Positions 17,511-26,825 of a stretch of DNA of 64,000 bases are shown one piece after another (within the stretch, counting starts at the first letter, position 1; each line of letters opens with the position of its first letter). The DNA comes from Ga0077555 sp031406575 (lineage in GTDB: Bacteria > Pseudomonadota > Alphaproteobacteria > Rhizobiales > Hyphomicrobiaceae), in the NCBI GenBank assembly GCA_031406575.1, contig JANOHP010000015.1, forward strand, positions 34,365 to 98,364, in the 5' to 3' direction. The notes beneath the pieces were generated by a model. The model ran no database searches. It was not told where the DNA came from and was given only the letters and a program-made list of their open reading frames with translations. The position numbers were made by a program, and so were the translations under genes.

Positions 17511-18235
17511 TGCCCTGCCGTGATGTTGTTTCGTGGGTCTTTACGCGCGCACGCCCCTCGTCCCTTTGAGTGGAAGCGGTGCGCAATCACTTCGAGTTCG
17601 CACTGACGCTGGTTCCATCACAACTCCTGAAACTGGCAATTCCGATGGGTCTAGCGCGCACATTTGGTCGGAGCGCGGCGAATTCGAGATGCTTGCGTGG
17701 CGGACACGCCACACCGGACTGTCGCCGAGCGACGACACTGGGGAGGGCAGGTCTCTGTCGATCGGCACTTCGCCAGTACAGGGCGGTTACGCCGATCCGA
17801 TCGGTGACGTGCAATGTGCTCATGCGCGAGGCCATTGGTCCTCCCTGCACTGAACTCTCAATCGATCCCAAGAGACCAAACTCCTCTCAACACACACACC
17901 GAGAGCGAATTTAATGGGTACAACAACGACGGGGATAAGTTTTTTCACTTGCAATTCGCGTTAACCCGTGAGGTGCGCTTCGGTTCCATGCTGCCCGATT
18001 CGCTGCGAAAAGCGTCATCAATTGTCGTTGTTCGATCGCTGATTATCGATACAGTTACAAGAAGGTGACAGATTGTGTGTTTTCAAGCGCCTTTGACGGG
18101 CAATCGTGCGAGTTGACCAAAATGTAATCTGCTCCGGCTGAATCTTCTGGCCCCCTCGGGGTGCGATCTTGTCCGGTGATCGTGACGAAGCTTCCGGGAT
18201 TATCGACTTGCCGGCATCGAGTCACGTTTGCGTGA
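17511..18235. other. 725-bp intergenic region, upstream of prkA
   Basis: No frame here resembles a protein. A minus-strand frame of about 80 codons near 17590-17835 is open, but I see no domain or convincing ribosome-binding site. The half from about 17860 to 18170 is clearly lower in GC than the surroundings. A GGTTCC at 17611-17616 reads GGAACC on the minus strand, like the -35 of alphaproteobacterial EcfG stress promoters, but the matching CGTT -10 is absent (CGAA at that distance). The prkA promoter probably lies in this region. Confidence 0.5.
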
Positions 18236-19297
18236 TCATCCGCGTGTGGTGAGTGTCTCCCAAAGGCGATTGCCACCGCGCGCCGCGAACAGGCGACCCA
18301 ATTCACCTTGCCAATGAGCTTCGCCGCCGAACTCATTGCGCCACGCCCATAACCTGCGGGTCGAGAAATGCAGAGTGTGCTCGCGCGTAAAGCCCATGGC
18401 GCCGAAGACGGCATGGGCAATGTTGGCACCCTTGCCGGCCGCCTCTCCGACCCGGGCCTTGGCGACGGCGATGGTGAGGAAATCGGGTCCGTCGCCCGAG
18501 GCTTCGATGGCCTGATCGACGGCTGCGGTCGCGGCGGCTGTTTCGGAGGCGAGGATTGCCATTTGATGTTGAATTGCCTGGAATTTTCCGATCTGCCGGC
18601 CGAATTGAACGCGGTCATTCACCCATACGAGGCAGTGTTCGAGGGTGCGATCGAGGGCGCCGGCCATTTGCACGGCGCGCAACAAGGCTCCGGCCGCGAA
18701 GAGGTCGGTCTCGGCACCGGGAAGGTCCACGGCCGAGAGGACCTTCTGTCCCGCGTGTGGGGGGGCGACGAGGAAGGTCTCGCGCAGCTCGCCCGCGATA
18801 TTGCGCGTGAGCGTCACGGAGGCGGCGCCAACGTCGAGGAGGGCCAGTTGATCGTGGCGGCTTGCCCCGGCGCCAGCCAGCAGAACCGGACCATGGCCAC
18901 CGCGCGCGACCGTGACGATCGAGCCGTCTTGACGGCTGGCCAGTCCGGCGAGGCGGATCGATTGCGTGGGTAGAGCGAGGCACAGCCCCATTGCGCCGTC
19001 CGGGAGTTCGAGGCCGGTCTGCGTGGCGAGCCAACGCCCGATGATGGCCTCGCCGAGGGGCACGGGGATTGCGTGATAGGCCGCGCGACGCACCAGCGCC
19101 ATGGCATCGGTGAACGACACGTCCGCATCGCCGCCCGTGCCGGCGATCGCGAGCAGGCCTGCCTCGTTCAGGGCCGACCAGAGGGGCGTCGAAACGGCAT
19201 CGGTGCCGGCCTCGCCGGTTTCGCGGATGGCGGTGGTCAGGTTCTCCTCGACGATGCGGTCGAGCGTTCTCAGCATTTCCTCGCGCATATCACTCAT
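18236..19297 (-). CDS. Acyl-CoA dehydrogenase family protein, probable non-catalytic partner
   Basis: A 353-residue, short acyl-CoA dehydrogenase homologue starting MSDMREEMLRTLDRIV; its ATG overlaps the preceding gene's TGA by four bases. The helix motif VNDRVQFGRQIGKFQAIQHQ (about 250-269) identifies the family. The substrate and catalytic regions are degenerate: there is no NER-type glutamate and no C-terminal YxGT motif, which is replaced by WAWRNEFGGEAHWQGEL. It is typical of small partner subunits in heteromeric acyl-CoA dehydrogenases. A longer upstream frame is only the antisense-shifted shadow of its neighbour and was not used. Confidence 0.88.
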   Translation of the reverse strand: MSDMREEMLRTLDRIVEENLTTAIRETGEAGTDAVSTPLWSALNEAGLLAIAGTGGDADVSFTDAMALVRRAAYHAIPVPLGEAIIGRWLATQTGLELPDGAMGLCLALPTQSIRLAGLASRQDGSIVTVARGGHGPVLLAGAGASRHDQLALLDVGAASVTLTRNIAGELRETFLVAPPHAGQKVLSAVDLPGAETDLFAAGALLRAVQMAGALDRTLEHCLVWVNDRVQFGRQIGKFQAIQHQMAILASETAAATAAVDQAIEASGDGPDFLTIAVAKARVGEAAGKGANIAHAVFGAMGFTREHTLHFSTRRLWAWRNEFGGEAHWQGELGRLFAARGGNRLWETLTTRG

Positions 19298-20457
19298 CGC
19301 AGACCGAGCCCCCGTGCAATCATGCCGCGCAGAATTTCGCGGGTGCCGCCGCGCAACGAATAGGAGACGCACTGCATTTGCGACAGTCCTTGCAGGGTCG
19401 CGTAGTCGGCATCTGGCGCGCCGTGGGAGGCCGGCATATTCGGCATGACGGGGAGGACGCGGCGCACGACTTCGGGCGTCTCCTGTTCGAAGGTGGTGCC
19501 CAAATCTTTGACGACGGCGGCTTCGGTGACGGGGGAGTGGCCCGCTTGGAGAAGGCCGGCGATCGAGCTGGACATCCGCCGCAGTGTCGACAGGTGGGCG
19601 ACGAGGCGGCCGAGTTCGACGGCCGTGTGCCGGTCGGGGTCGGGCCCCGCCTCGTTGAAGGCCTCCATCAACAGCGGGAACGACGACATGAAACGGTCGG
19701 GGCCGGAGCGCTCGAAGGCCAGCTCGCCCACGACCATTTCCCAGCCGCGCCCCTCGCCGCCGATGCTCATATCCTCGGGGACGAAGACATCGTCGAACGT
19801 CACCTCGTTGAAATCGTGGCCGCCATAGACGTTGTAAATCGGCCGGACCTCGATGCCGGGTGTTTTCATGTCGATGATCAACTGGGTGAGGCCGTGGTGG
19901 CGCTGTTCGGGCGTGCCCGAGGTGCGCACCAAGGCGATCACGTAATGGGCGCGATGGGCGAAACTCGTCCACACCTTGCGCCCGGTGACGTGCCAGCCGC
20001 CGTCGACCTTGTGGGCGCGCGAGCGGACGCTGGCGAGGTCGGAGCCAGTGTCGGGCTCACTCATGCCGATGGCGAAATAACATTGTCCGGCGGCAATGCG
20101 GGGCAGGATCTCGCGTTTGGCGCGTTCGCTGCCGTGGCGCAGGATTTGCGGCCCCGATTGGCGCTCGGCGACCCAGTGGCACATGACGGGAGCGCCGGCC
20201 GCCAGCAGCTCCTCGACGACGACGTAGCGTTCCAGAGACGAGCGCTCCTGGCCGCCGTATTCCCTAGGCCAGGTCATGCCGAGCAGGCCACGGGCGCCGC
20301 ACTTGGCGCTGAATGCCTCGTCGGCTTCGACCATGGCGCCGACTGCGGGCTTGAAGCCGCCATTTGCACGCTCTTCGGCGCAGAAAGCACGCACTGCTGT
20401 CCGCAGGCGGGCGGCTTCCGGCGGGAGCGTCACGGGTTCGAAGTTGAAATGGCTCAT
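19294..20457 (-). CDS. Acyl-CoA dehydrogenase (catalytic type), partner of the downstream gene
   Basis: A 387-residue protein starting MSHFNFEPVTLPPEAARLRT. It shows the family signatures FAIGMSEPDTGSDLASVRSR (about 133-152), VTGRKVWTSFAHRA, a Glu-Arg in GELAFERSGPDRF at the isovaleryl-type catalytic position, and a C-terminal SLRGGTREILRGMIARGLG. The stop overlaps the next gene's start by four bases, so the two proteins are made together and are probably subunits of one enzyme. The 353-residue partner lacks the catalytic features. The substrate is unknown; steroid or branched side-chain oxidation is one precedent for such pairs. Confidence 0.92.
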   Translation of the reverse strand: MSHFNFEPVTLPPEAARLRTAVRAFCAEERANGGFKPAVGAMVEADEAFSAKCGARGLLGMTWPREYGGQERSSLERYVVVEELLAAGAPVMCHWVAERQSGPQILRHGSERAKREILPRIAAGQCYFAIGMSEPDTGSDLASVRSRAHKVDGGWHVTGRKVWTSFAHRAHYVIALVRTSGTPEQRHHGLTQLIIDMKTPGIEVRPIYNVYGGHDFNEVTFDDVFVPEDMSIGGEGRGWEMVVGELAFERSGPDRFMSSFPLLMEAFNEAGPDPDRHTAVELGRLVAHLSTLRRMSSSIAGLLQAGHSPVTEAAVVKDLGTTFEQETPEVVRRVLPVMPNMPASHGAPDADYATLQGLSQMQCVSYSLRGGTREILRGMIARGLGLR

Positions 20458-20615
20458 CGGGGCAGCGAGTCCCTTCAGGTTGAGTGCTTGGCGGAGTATG
20501 ACGGGACCACCCGGCGCGGCAAGTGGATTTCGAGGCACACCGGCGGGAGACTTGTTCTTGCCGCGGCGGCCTGCTTACGCTGGGCGACCCTGCAACCCGA
20601 GGAGTGGACGGTCGC

Positions 20616-21329
20616 ATGACGTGGTCGATTATTGCGCGCGACGAAAAGACAGGCCGAATTGGCATAGCGGTGGCGACGCGGGCGTTCGCCGTGGGCGCGC
20701 GGGTGCCGCACATCCGCACGGGCGTGGGCGCTGTGTGCACGCAGGCGTTGACCAATCCCTATTGGGGACCGCGTGGTCTGGCGCTGCTGAGTGCTGGGGC
20801 GTCGGCGGAGGAGTGCGTGCGCATGTTGCGGGGCGCCGACGAAGGGCGCGATCATCGCCAAGTGCATGTCATGGATCGCCAGGGGCGGTTCGCGGCCGGG
20901 ACGGGGGCCGACTGCATCGACTGGTGCGGGCATCTCGTGCGCGAGCGGTTTTCCGTTGCCGGCAACATGCTGACGGGCCCCGACGTGATCGAGAAGACGG
21001 CCGAAGCGTTCGAAGCGACGGCTGACATGCCCTTTGCCCGGCGCTTGATCGGCGCGCTGACGGCGGGTGAGAAAGCCGGCGGCGACAAGCGCGGCAAGCA
21101 GTCGGCAGTCCTGCTGATTCACGGCGAGGATGAGTTCGCCGCGCTCGATCTACGGGTCGACGATCATACCGATCCACTCGCGGAATTGGCGCGCCTCGAA
21201 GCCGTCGCGCGCGAACGCTTCGTGCACATGCGCCGTTATGGGCCGTCGAAGGACGATCCGGTCGGTGTGCTGGATCGCGGTCTACTCGAAAAGGCCATGC
21301 TCCAGTCGATCGAAGACGGCTACGAATGA
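20616..21329 (+). CDS. DUF1028 family protein (Ntn-hydrolase-like)
   Basis: A 237-residue protein starting at MTWSIIARDEKTGRIGIAVA, preceded by GAGGAG; the longer frame upstream overlaps the divergent dehydrogenase promoter region. The family signature runs from the start through AVGARVPHIRTGVGAVCTQA (about 26-45), NPYWGPRG and the C-terminal DDPVGVLDRG. DUF1028 proteins have an Ntn-hydrolase-like fold; their substrate is not established. It is followed 34 bp later by glycerol kinase on the same strand. Confidence 0.88.
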   Translation: MTWSIIARDEKTGRIGIAVATRAFAVGARVPHIRTGVGAVCTQALTNPYWGPRGLALLSAGASAEECVRMLRGADEGRDHRQVHVMDRQGRFAAGTGADCIDWCGHLVRERFSVAGNMLTGPDVIEKTAEAFEATADMPFARRLIGALTAGEKAGGDKRGKQSAVLLIHGEDEFAALDLRVDDHTDPLAELARLEAVARERFVHMRRYGPSKDDPVGVLDRGLLEKAMLQSIEDGYE

Positions 21330-21363
21330 GTCGGGCCGGCCTGCGTGGGCGGAGGGGTAATCG

Positions 21364-22881
21364 ATGAACCATATCCTCGCCATCGACCAGGGGACGACAT
21401 CGAGCCGGGCGCTGCTGTTCGATGCGGGGCTCGAGGTGGTTGGCGTCGGCCAGCAGGAATTCACGCAGCACTATCCGCAGCCCGGTTGGGTCGAGCACGA
21501 TCCCGAGGATATCTGGCGCACGACGGTGGAGACGGCGCGGGCGGCGATTGCAACGGGCGGGGTGGCGCCTGCGTCCCTCGCCGGTATAGGCATCACCAAT
21601 CAACGCGAGACCTGTGTGATCTGGGATCGACGTACGGGCGCGCCGATCCATCGCGCGATCGTGTGGCAGGATCGGCGCACGGCCGATATCTGCGCGCGCC
21701 TGAAAGCCGACGGCGTCGAGCCGATGGTGACGGCCAAGACGGGGCTGCTGCTCGACCCCTATTTTTCAGGCACGAAGATCGGCTGGCTGCTGGACACGGT
21801 GCCGGGAGCACGGGCTGCGGCGGAGGCGGGACATCTGGCGTTCGGCACGATCGATACTTTTTTGCTGTGGCGGCTGACGGGTGGGCGTGTGCATGCGACG
21901 GACGCCACCAACGCCTCGCGCACGCTGCTTTACGATATCCGCGCCGGGCAATGGGACGACGACTTGGCTCGCCTGTTTCGCGTGCCGCGCGCGATGCTGC
22001 CCGACGTGCGCGACTGCGCGGCGGAATTCGGTGTGAGTGATTCGGCCGTGCTCGGTGCGGCGATCCCGATCCGGGGTATGGCGGGTGATCAGCAGGCGGC
22101 GACGATCGGGCAGGCGTGCTTTGCGCCGGGCATGGTGAAATCGACCTACGGCACGGGGTGCTTCGCGTTGCTGAATACGGGGACGGAGGCGATCCCCTCG
22201 CGCAATCGCTTGCTGACGACGGTGGCCTATCAACTGGGCGGCGAGCGGACGTATGCGCTCGAGGGTTCGATTTTCGTGGCGGGGGCGGCGGTGCAGTGGT
22301 TGCGCGACGGGCTCGGCGTGATCGGGTCATCGGCGGAGAGCACGGCTTTGGCGTCGGCGGCGGGATCGATTGCGCCGGAGGACGAGGCCGTGCTGGTGCC
22401 GGCTTTCGCCGGCCTGGGCGCGCCCTATTGGAATGCCAGTGCGCGCGGCGCGGTGTTCGGGCTGACCAGGGGAACAGGGCGGACCGAATTGGCGCGCGCC
22501 GCACTTCAGGCGGTGGCGTTCCAGACGCGGGACTTGCTGGAAGCCATGCGGCGGGACTGGTCGGGCGGTGCAGCAGGCGGCGCGCAAACCGTTCTGCGCG
22601 TCGACGGCGGCATGGCCACCAGCGATTGGACCATGCAATTCCTCGCCGACATCATCGGCGCGCCGGTCGACCGGCCAACGAATACGGAAACCACGGCGCT
22701 GGGCGCGGGCTGGCTCGCGGGGATGCAGGCGGGCGTGATGCCGGGGCTATCGGAGTTCGCCACCCGGTGGCGCCGCGAGAAACGGTTCGAACCGGTGATG
22801 GCTGACGCGGAACGCGCGCGTCGCTGCGCGCGCTGGCAGGCAGCGGTGGATGCAACGTTGGCGTTTGCGGGTGGGGGGTAG
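21364..22881 (+). CDS. glpK: Glycerol kinase
   Basis: A 505-residue FGGY-family kinase. It shows the N-terminal phosphate motif DQGTTSSRALLF at residues 8-19, GWVEHDPEDIW near 47, TNQRETCVIWDRRTGAP around residue 79, GDQQAATIGQACF near 240, and the C-terminal RVDGGMATSDWTMQFLADI and ETTALGAGWLAGM. These are glycerol kinase rather than xylulokinase features. It phosphorylates glycerol to glycerol 3-phosphate using ATP. No glpF or glpD is adjacent; its neighbours are the DUF1028 gene and a convergent glyoxalase-fold gene. Confidence 0.96.
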   Translation: MNHILAIDQGTTSSRALLFDAGLEVVGVGQQEFTQHYPQPGWVEHDPEDIWRTTVETARAAIATGGVAPASLAGIGITNQRETCVIWDRRTGAPIHRAIVWQDRRTADICARLKADGVEPMVTAKTGLLLDPYFSGTKIGWLLDTVPGARAAAEAGHLAFGTIDTFLLWRLTGGRVHATDATNASRTLLYDIRAGQWDDDLARLFRVPRAMLPDVRDCAAEFGVSDSAVLGAAIPIRGMAGDQQAATIGQACFAPGMVKSTYGTGCFALLNTGTEAIPSRNRLLTTVAYQLGGERTYALEGSIFVAGAAVQWLRDGLGVIGSSAESTALASAAGSIAPEDEAVLVPAFAGLGAPYWNASARGAVFGLTRGTGRTELARAALQAVAFQTRDLLEAMRRDWSGGAAGGAQTVLRVDGGMATSDWTMQFLADIIGAPVDRPTNTETTALGAGWLAGMQAGVMPGLSEFATRWRREKRFEPVMADAERARRCARWQAAVDATLAFAGGG

Positions 22882-22893
22882 GCACCCTACCCC
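22875..22893. terminator. Hairpin spanning the stops of two convergent genes
   Basis: GGGGTAGG (22875-22882) pairs with CCTACCCC (22886-22893) around a three-base loop. The stem includes the glpK stop codon and the last bases of the convergent gene. Eight perfect pairs, mostly G-C, suit a bidirectional transcription end; there is no T tract. Confidence 0.5.
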
Positions 22894-23747
22894 GCCCTCA
22901 ACTCCAAAATCACCCCATTCGCCTCCGCCGGCGCGACCTTCACGGCTGTCGCGCTGGCCACGCACGCTTTCGATCCGATCGTGATGGCGGCCAGCGCGAT
23001 GTCGGCGACGCTGAGCGCGAGGGAGACGCCGCCCTCTTCGGGGAGGCCGTCCAATGGAACGCCGGGATGGCGTTTCGCCAAGGTGGCGCGGTCGAGGAAT
23101 ACGAAATCGCCGCGCGTGGACCCCGTCTCGACGCGATAGGCGCCATCCGATTGTCGTTCGACGGGGCGATCGATCAGCCGTCCCATGTGGCCGGCGGCTT
23201 TGACGGGGTCCTTCGACAGCATCTCGACGCGGTCGATGCGGGTGGCGGTGTTGGCGTGCCGCGTCAGCTCGGGAATCCACACGTTCTCGCGCGTGAGATG
23301 TTGGCAGGTGAAGATGCGCAGGCCCCCGGGGCGCTCGTCGACGGGCCACAGATAGGTGCGGAAGCGGGCTTCGGCCTTGCGTCCGTCGGGCAGGTCGACG
23401 GGGCGGCCGAAATCGTAGGGGCCCAGCGCCGCAAAACCATGCGCCTTGAGCTCGGCGACGCCGTCGTCGGCATCGGTGCCCGTGAAGGCCGCGCGCTCGA
23501 TGCCCTCGCCGCGTTTGGCCAGGAACTCGCGGCTCTGCAGATTGCGCTCCGTTTCGGCAACGACGCCGATCAGCTCGATGTAGTCCTCACCCAGCATGAT
23601 GGTGTGATTGGCCGTGCCCATCGCCGCCGTATGCAGGCCCTTGGGCGAAACCGTGAAGCCGAGCCCCTGCCAGCGCCGCGCCCCCTCGGACAAATCGCGC
23701 GTGAGGATGACGACGTGGTCGAGGCCGATGATCGAGCGCATGGGCAT
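22887..23747 (-). CDS. Glyoxalase-like (VOC) domain protein
   Basis: A 286-residue protein starting MPMRSIIGLDHVVILTRDLS, preceded by GGAGGT five bases before the ATG. The opening strand with a metal-type His (GLDHVVI), HTIMLGEDYIELIGV near 50, and a second half with RVEMLSKDPVKAAGHMGRL are those of the two-module Glyoxalase_3-like VOC fold. VOC proteins include dioxygenases, lyases and isomerases; no specific reaction is evident. It is convergent with glpK. Confidence 0.85.
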   Translation of the reverse strand: MPMRSIIGLDHVVILTRDLSEGARRWQGLGFTVSPKGLHTAAMGTANHTIMLGEDYIELIGVVAETERNLQSREFLAKRGEGIERAAFTGTDADDGVAELKAHGFAALGPYDFGRPVDLPDGRKAEARFRTYLWPVDERPGGLRIFTCQHLTRENVWIPELTRHANTATRIDRVEMLSKDPVKAAGHMGRLIDRPVERQSDGAYRVETGSTRGDFVFLDRATLAKRHPGVPLDGLPEEGGVSLALSVADIALAAITIGSKACVASATAVKVAPAEANGVILELRAG

Positions 23748-23894
23748 GGGACACCTCCGGGCCAGTGGGTCAATCAGCGTCGCGCGGGGGGCGGGGGGAA
23801 GTCAACGGTGGCGGTGAGCTCTGGCGCTGGGCCCGTATTCCCCGGTTGCAAGACAGCCATCACCGGAAACATCGGAAGGCATCGGCGCAGACGA

Positions 23895-24902
23895 TCAATT
23901 GCCGCTGAAGACTTTGACTTGCCAGCTGGAGCCGCCACCCGATCCCAGCGACCCGCTGGAGCGACGGGCTGTCGGTTGGCTGTCGCGGCTCGCATCACCG
24001 AATGCCGGTGTGCCCGCGGGCAACCGGGAGAAGCGATAGTCCGTTTCACCGTCATCGTCGGATCGGTCGCGAAACATGCGGCTTCCTGGACCGGGCGCCG
24101 CAATGCCCGCAGCCACCGCCTGCACATTGGCCACGCGGGTTTTTACCTTCGCGAGCCGCGCATCTTCCGCGACTTTGGTCCGCAGAGCGGCGAGCTCGGG
24201 AACGACCGTGGCGTCACCCTTCGCGCGGGCGGCCTCCAGAGCATACAGGCGATGGCGATCCGTGGACTGTTGCTCCCAGGGGGCCGCCGTACACTTGCAG
24301 CCCGCGTCGAACGTTGTTCTGAAGCGGAACGCGGTTTTCAAGTGCGCGTAGGGCAGCCCCGTCAAATCCTGCATGTCTCCAGTCGATTCCGTCGCGGCGG
24401 GGTGGGCGAAGAGGCGGACGGGCGTGCCGCCGCACATCTGCTCGCATTTGGCGAGATCATTGCGAAAATTCGACTGCGACGTGCGACTGCTGATCGGGAA
24501 AAAATAGCCGTCGCACAGGCGCACGCAGACCGTCTTATACCCTCCGCCTTCGCCGAAACGGTCATCGCCGATGTTGCCGATCCTGGCCCCGACGATCTGG
24601 GTCGGGGCGATCATGTGACGTGTCGGTTGCGCAATCGAGAAATTGGTGTCGATCGTGCGGCTGGCGATATCCTCGCGGTTGGTGACGGAGGCCGCCGAGA
24701 CATGCATTTCGACGCGCGAAAGGCCCTCGCTCCCCTGGCTGGGCAAATGCGCATCGACGACGCTGATCAACATGGACCCGACGGCAGCAAGCCCCCACGT
24801 CGTGACCGTCAAAATGACCGTCAGGGTGGCGACGTATATAGCGATGCGACGATCGCTCGATCGCGCCAGAGAATTCCAGACTGTCGACGCAAACAAACGC
24901 AT
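23895..24902 (-). CDS. DUF2865 domain-containing membrane-anchored protein
   Basis: A 335-residue protein starting MRLFASTVWNSLARSSDRRI. A transmembrane anchor lies at about 22-48 (IYVATLTVILTVTTWGLAAV). The periplasmic part has the DUF2865 core: TVCVRLCDGYFFPISSRTSQ near residue 125, then a CEQMCGG pair of cysteines, AHPAATESTGDMQDLTGLPY and a CKC motif. The C-terminus is Ser/Gly-rich. DUF2865 proteins are abundant in Hyphomicrobiales and have no known function; the conserved cysteines suggest disulfides in the periplasm. Confidence 0.88.
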   Translation of the reverse strand: MRLFASTVWNSLARSSDRRIAIYVATLTVILTVTTWGLAAVGSMLISVVDAHLPSQGSEGLSRVEMHVSAASVTNREDIASRTIDTNFSIAQPTRHMIAPTQIVGARIGNIGDDRFGEGGGYKTVCVRLCDGYFFPISSRTSQSNFRNDLAKCEQMCGGTPVRLFAHPAATESTGDMQDLTGLPYAHLKTAFRFRTTFDAGCKCTAAPWEQQSTDRHRLYALEAARAKGDATVVPELAALRTKVAEDARLAKVKTRVANVQAVAAGIAAPGPGSRMFRDRSDDDGETDYRFSRLPAGTPAFGDASRDSQPTARRSSGSLGSGGGSSWQVKVFSGN

Positions 24903-25195
24903 TGATACGCTTTCGGGCTTCGGGGTCGTCCAACTGGCGGCGATACTGGGCCGGCCTCGTGGCGCGCCTGTGACGCTGGTTGGACAAACAACGTTTACGC
25001 TGCGCCTGCGTTCCGCTTCCGAGCTGGCTACGCTTGCGAATGGCCGCTTCGGCATCGCAGGAAATGCTGCCAATCCGCGGGGAAGCGTGCAAGAATTACC
25101 CGCCGTGGTTAACGTCCGTCAGGCGGCATTAACCAAAGCGCCACGGCGACATGCGTGCAATGCGAGGCCACTGCGGCTTCAAGTGGGAGAGGACG

Positions 25196-26410
25196 ATGCG
25201 TTCTAAAGAGTTGAATCTGTTGCGCGGCGCGCTGCTCGGTGCGGTGCTGGGGGCGTCGGCGCTCACCCCTGCTACAGCGCAGGACACGATTAAAGTCGGC
25301 GAGCTGAACAGCTACAAAGCGATCCCGGCGTTCCTGGAACCCTACAAGAAGGGCTGGGAACTAGCCGTCGAAGAGATCAACAAGGCGGGCGGCATCAATG
25401 GCCGCAAGCTCGAGGTCGTCTCGCGCGACGACAATGCGACGCCGGGCGAAGCGGTGCGGGTGGCAGAAGAGCTGGTATCGCGCGAGAACGTGGTGCTGCT
25501 GACCGGCGGATTCCTGTCGCACGTCGGCCTCGCCATTTCGGATTTCGCCAAGCAGCGCAAAATGCTGTTCGTGGCAGCCGAGCCCCTGACGGACAAGCTG
25601 GTCTGGGACAACGGGCATCGCTACACGTTCCGCCTGCGCGCCTCGACCTACATGCAGACCTCGATGCTGGTCGAGGATGCGGTGAAGCTCAACAAGAAGC
25701 GCTGGGCCATCGTTTATCCCAATTACGAGTATGGCCAGTCGGCAGTCGCGTCGTTCAAGAAGCTGATGAGCGAAAAGCAGCCGGGTGTCGAATTCGTCGG
25801 CGAGCAGGCGCCCGCGCTGGGCAAGATCGAAGCGGGGGCGGTGGCACAAGCGATCGCCGACATGAAGCCCGATGCGATCTTCAACGTCACCTTCGGTCCC
25901 GATCTGCAGAAGTTCGTGCGGGAAGGTACGACGCGCGGCGTGTTCAAGGATGTCGCCGTCTTCTCGCTGCTGGGCGGAGAACCCGAATATCTCGATCCGT
26001 TGAAAGAGGAAGCTCCCGTCGGCTGGTACGTGACGGGCTATCCCTGGGATCAGATCACGACGCCCGAGCACAAGGCGTTCCTGGACGCCTATCGCGCCAA
26101 GTGGAACGACTACCCGCGACTGGGTTCCGTGGTGGGCTATGCGGCGCTGCAGTCGATCGCGGCCATGCTGAAGAAAGCCGGGTCGACCGATACGGAGAAG
26201 ATGGTCGATGCGATGAAGGGTCTCTCGCACGCGACTCCGTTCGGTCCGATCACCTATCGTGCCTTCGATCACCAATCGACGATGGGCGCCTATGTCGGCC
26301 GCGTCGGCGTCAAGGATGGCCGTGGCGTCATGACCGACTGGCGTTACGAAGCCGGCGACAAGCATCTGCCACCCGAGGATGCGGTGAAGAAACTACGCCC
26401 CGCCGAGTGA
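25196..26410 (+). CDS. Branched-chain amino acid type ABC transporter, substrate-binding protein
   Basis: The 404-residue product starts MRSKELNLLRGALLGAVLGA, preceded by GAGAGG, and has a signal peptide with cleavage near ATAQ-D (residue 28). It shows Leu/Ile/Val-binding protein family features: KKGWELAVEEINKAGGINGR (about 50-69), DDNATPGEAVRVAEELVS, and the two-lobe pattern through AIVYPNYEYGQSAVASFKKL. It captures the solute in the periplasm for the permease and ATPases encoded at 27150-30516. Ligands of this family include amino acids, amides, urea and aromatic acids, so the true substrate is open. Confidence 0.93.
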   Translation: MRSKELNLLRGALLGAVLGASALTPATAQDTIKVGELNSYKAIPAFLEPYKKGWELAVEEINKAGGINGRKLEVVSRDDNATPGEAVRVAEELVSRENVVLLTGGFLSHVGLAISDFAKQRKMLFVAAEPLTDKLVWDNGHRYTFRLRASTYMQTSMLVEDAVKLNKKRWAIVYPNYEYGQSAVASFKKLMSEKQPGVEFVGEQAPALGKIEAGAVAQAIADMKPDAIFNVTFGPDLQKFVREGTTRGVFKDVAVFSLLGGEPEYLDPLKEEAPVGWYVTGYPWDQITTPEHKAFLDAYRAKWNDYPRLGSVVGYAALQSIAAMLKKAGSTDTEKMVDAMKGLSHATPFGPITYRAFDHQSTMGAYVGRVGVKDGRGVMTDWRYEAGDKHLPPEDAVKKLRPAE

Positions 26411-26435
26411 GTGAGATGGGTGGCTGGGTGGGATC

Positions 26436-26825
26436 GTACGGATCTTCTTGAACAGGTGGTTCGCACGGTTCGCTCGTCGTGAGCGGCTTACGACGGCTCA
26501 GCTGTGCGAGGCCATCGACAGGGCGTCGCGCGGCTTGATCGATGCCGATCTCGGAGGCGGCGTCATCAAGCAGTGAGTGGCCCGAACCGGCCAGGGAAGG
26601 TCGGGAGGTTATCGGGTTGTCATCGTGTGCAGAATTGCGGACCGCGCCGTCTTCTTTCGTGGGTTTGCCAAGAACGAGCGAGACACCTTAGGGGTCGACG
26701 AGTTTCGTGTTATCAAGGACGTCGCTAAAGACCTGTGGGCATTGACGCAAGATGAACTGGATCGTCTGGTGGCAGCGAACGAATTCACGGAATTGAACTG
26801 CGATGGGCAAGCGGTACAAGAGTGA
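26436..26825 (+). pseudogene. RelE-like (PF06296) toxin gene broken by an in-frame TGA
   Basis: Read through TGA 26574-26576, the frame encodes a complete small toxin of the RelE/Gp49-like family. Before the stop it reads VRIFLNRWFARFARRERL, CEAIDRASRGLIDADLGGG and VIKQ; after it, VARTGQGRSGGYRVVIV, DRAVFFRGFAKNERDTLG and ELNCDGQ. Family members have Arg or Lys at the stop position, so CGA to TGA is a single change. The natural start also looks lost: GTA stands where ATG or GTG is expected. The end overlaps the antitoxin-like gene by 23 bp, as in toxin-first loci. A restart at GTG 26577 would give only the C-terminal part. Confidence 0.85.

Noticed and set aside
17590..17616. Possible EcfG stress promoter (GGAACC) for prkA
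   Set aside because: The -35-like GGAAC is present but the -10 at the proper distance reads CGAA, not CGTT, so the site is not supported.
17587..17871. A minus-strand open frame of about 94 codons upstream of prkA
   Set aside because: No recognisable domain, no good ribosome-binding site, and its composition is like non-coding sequence.
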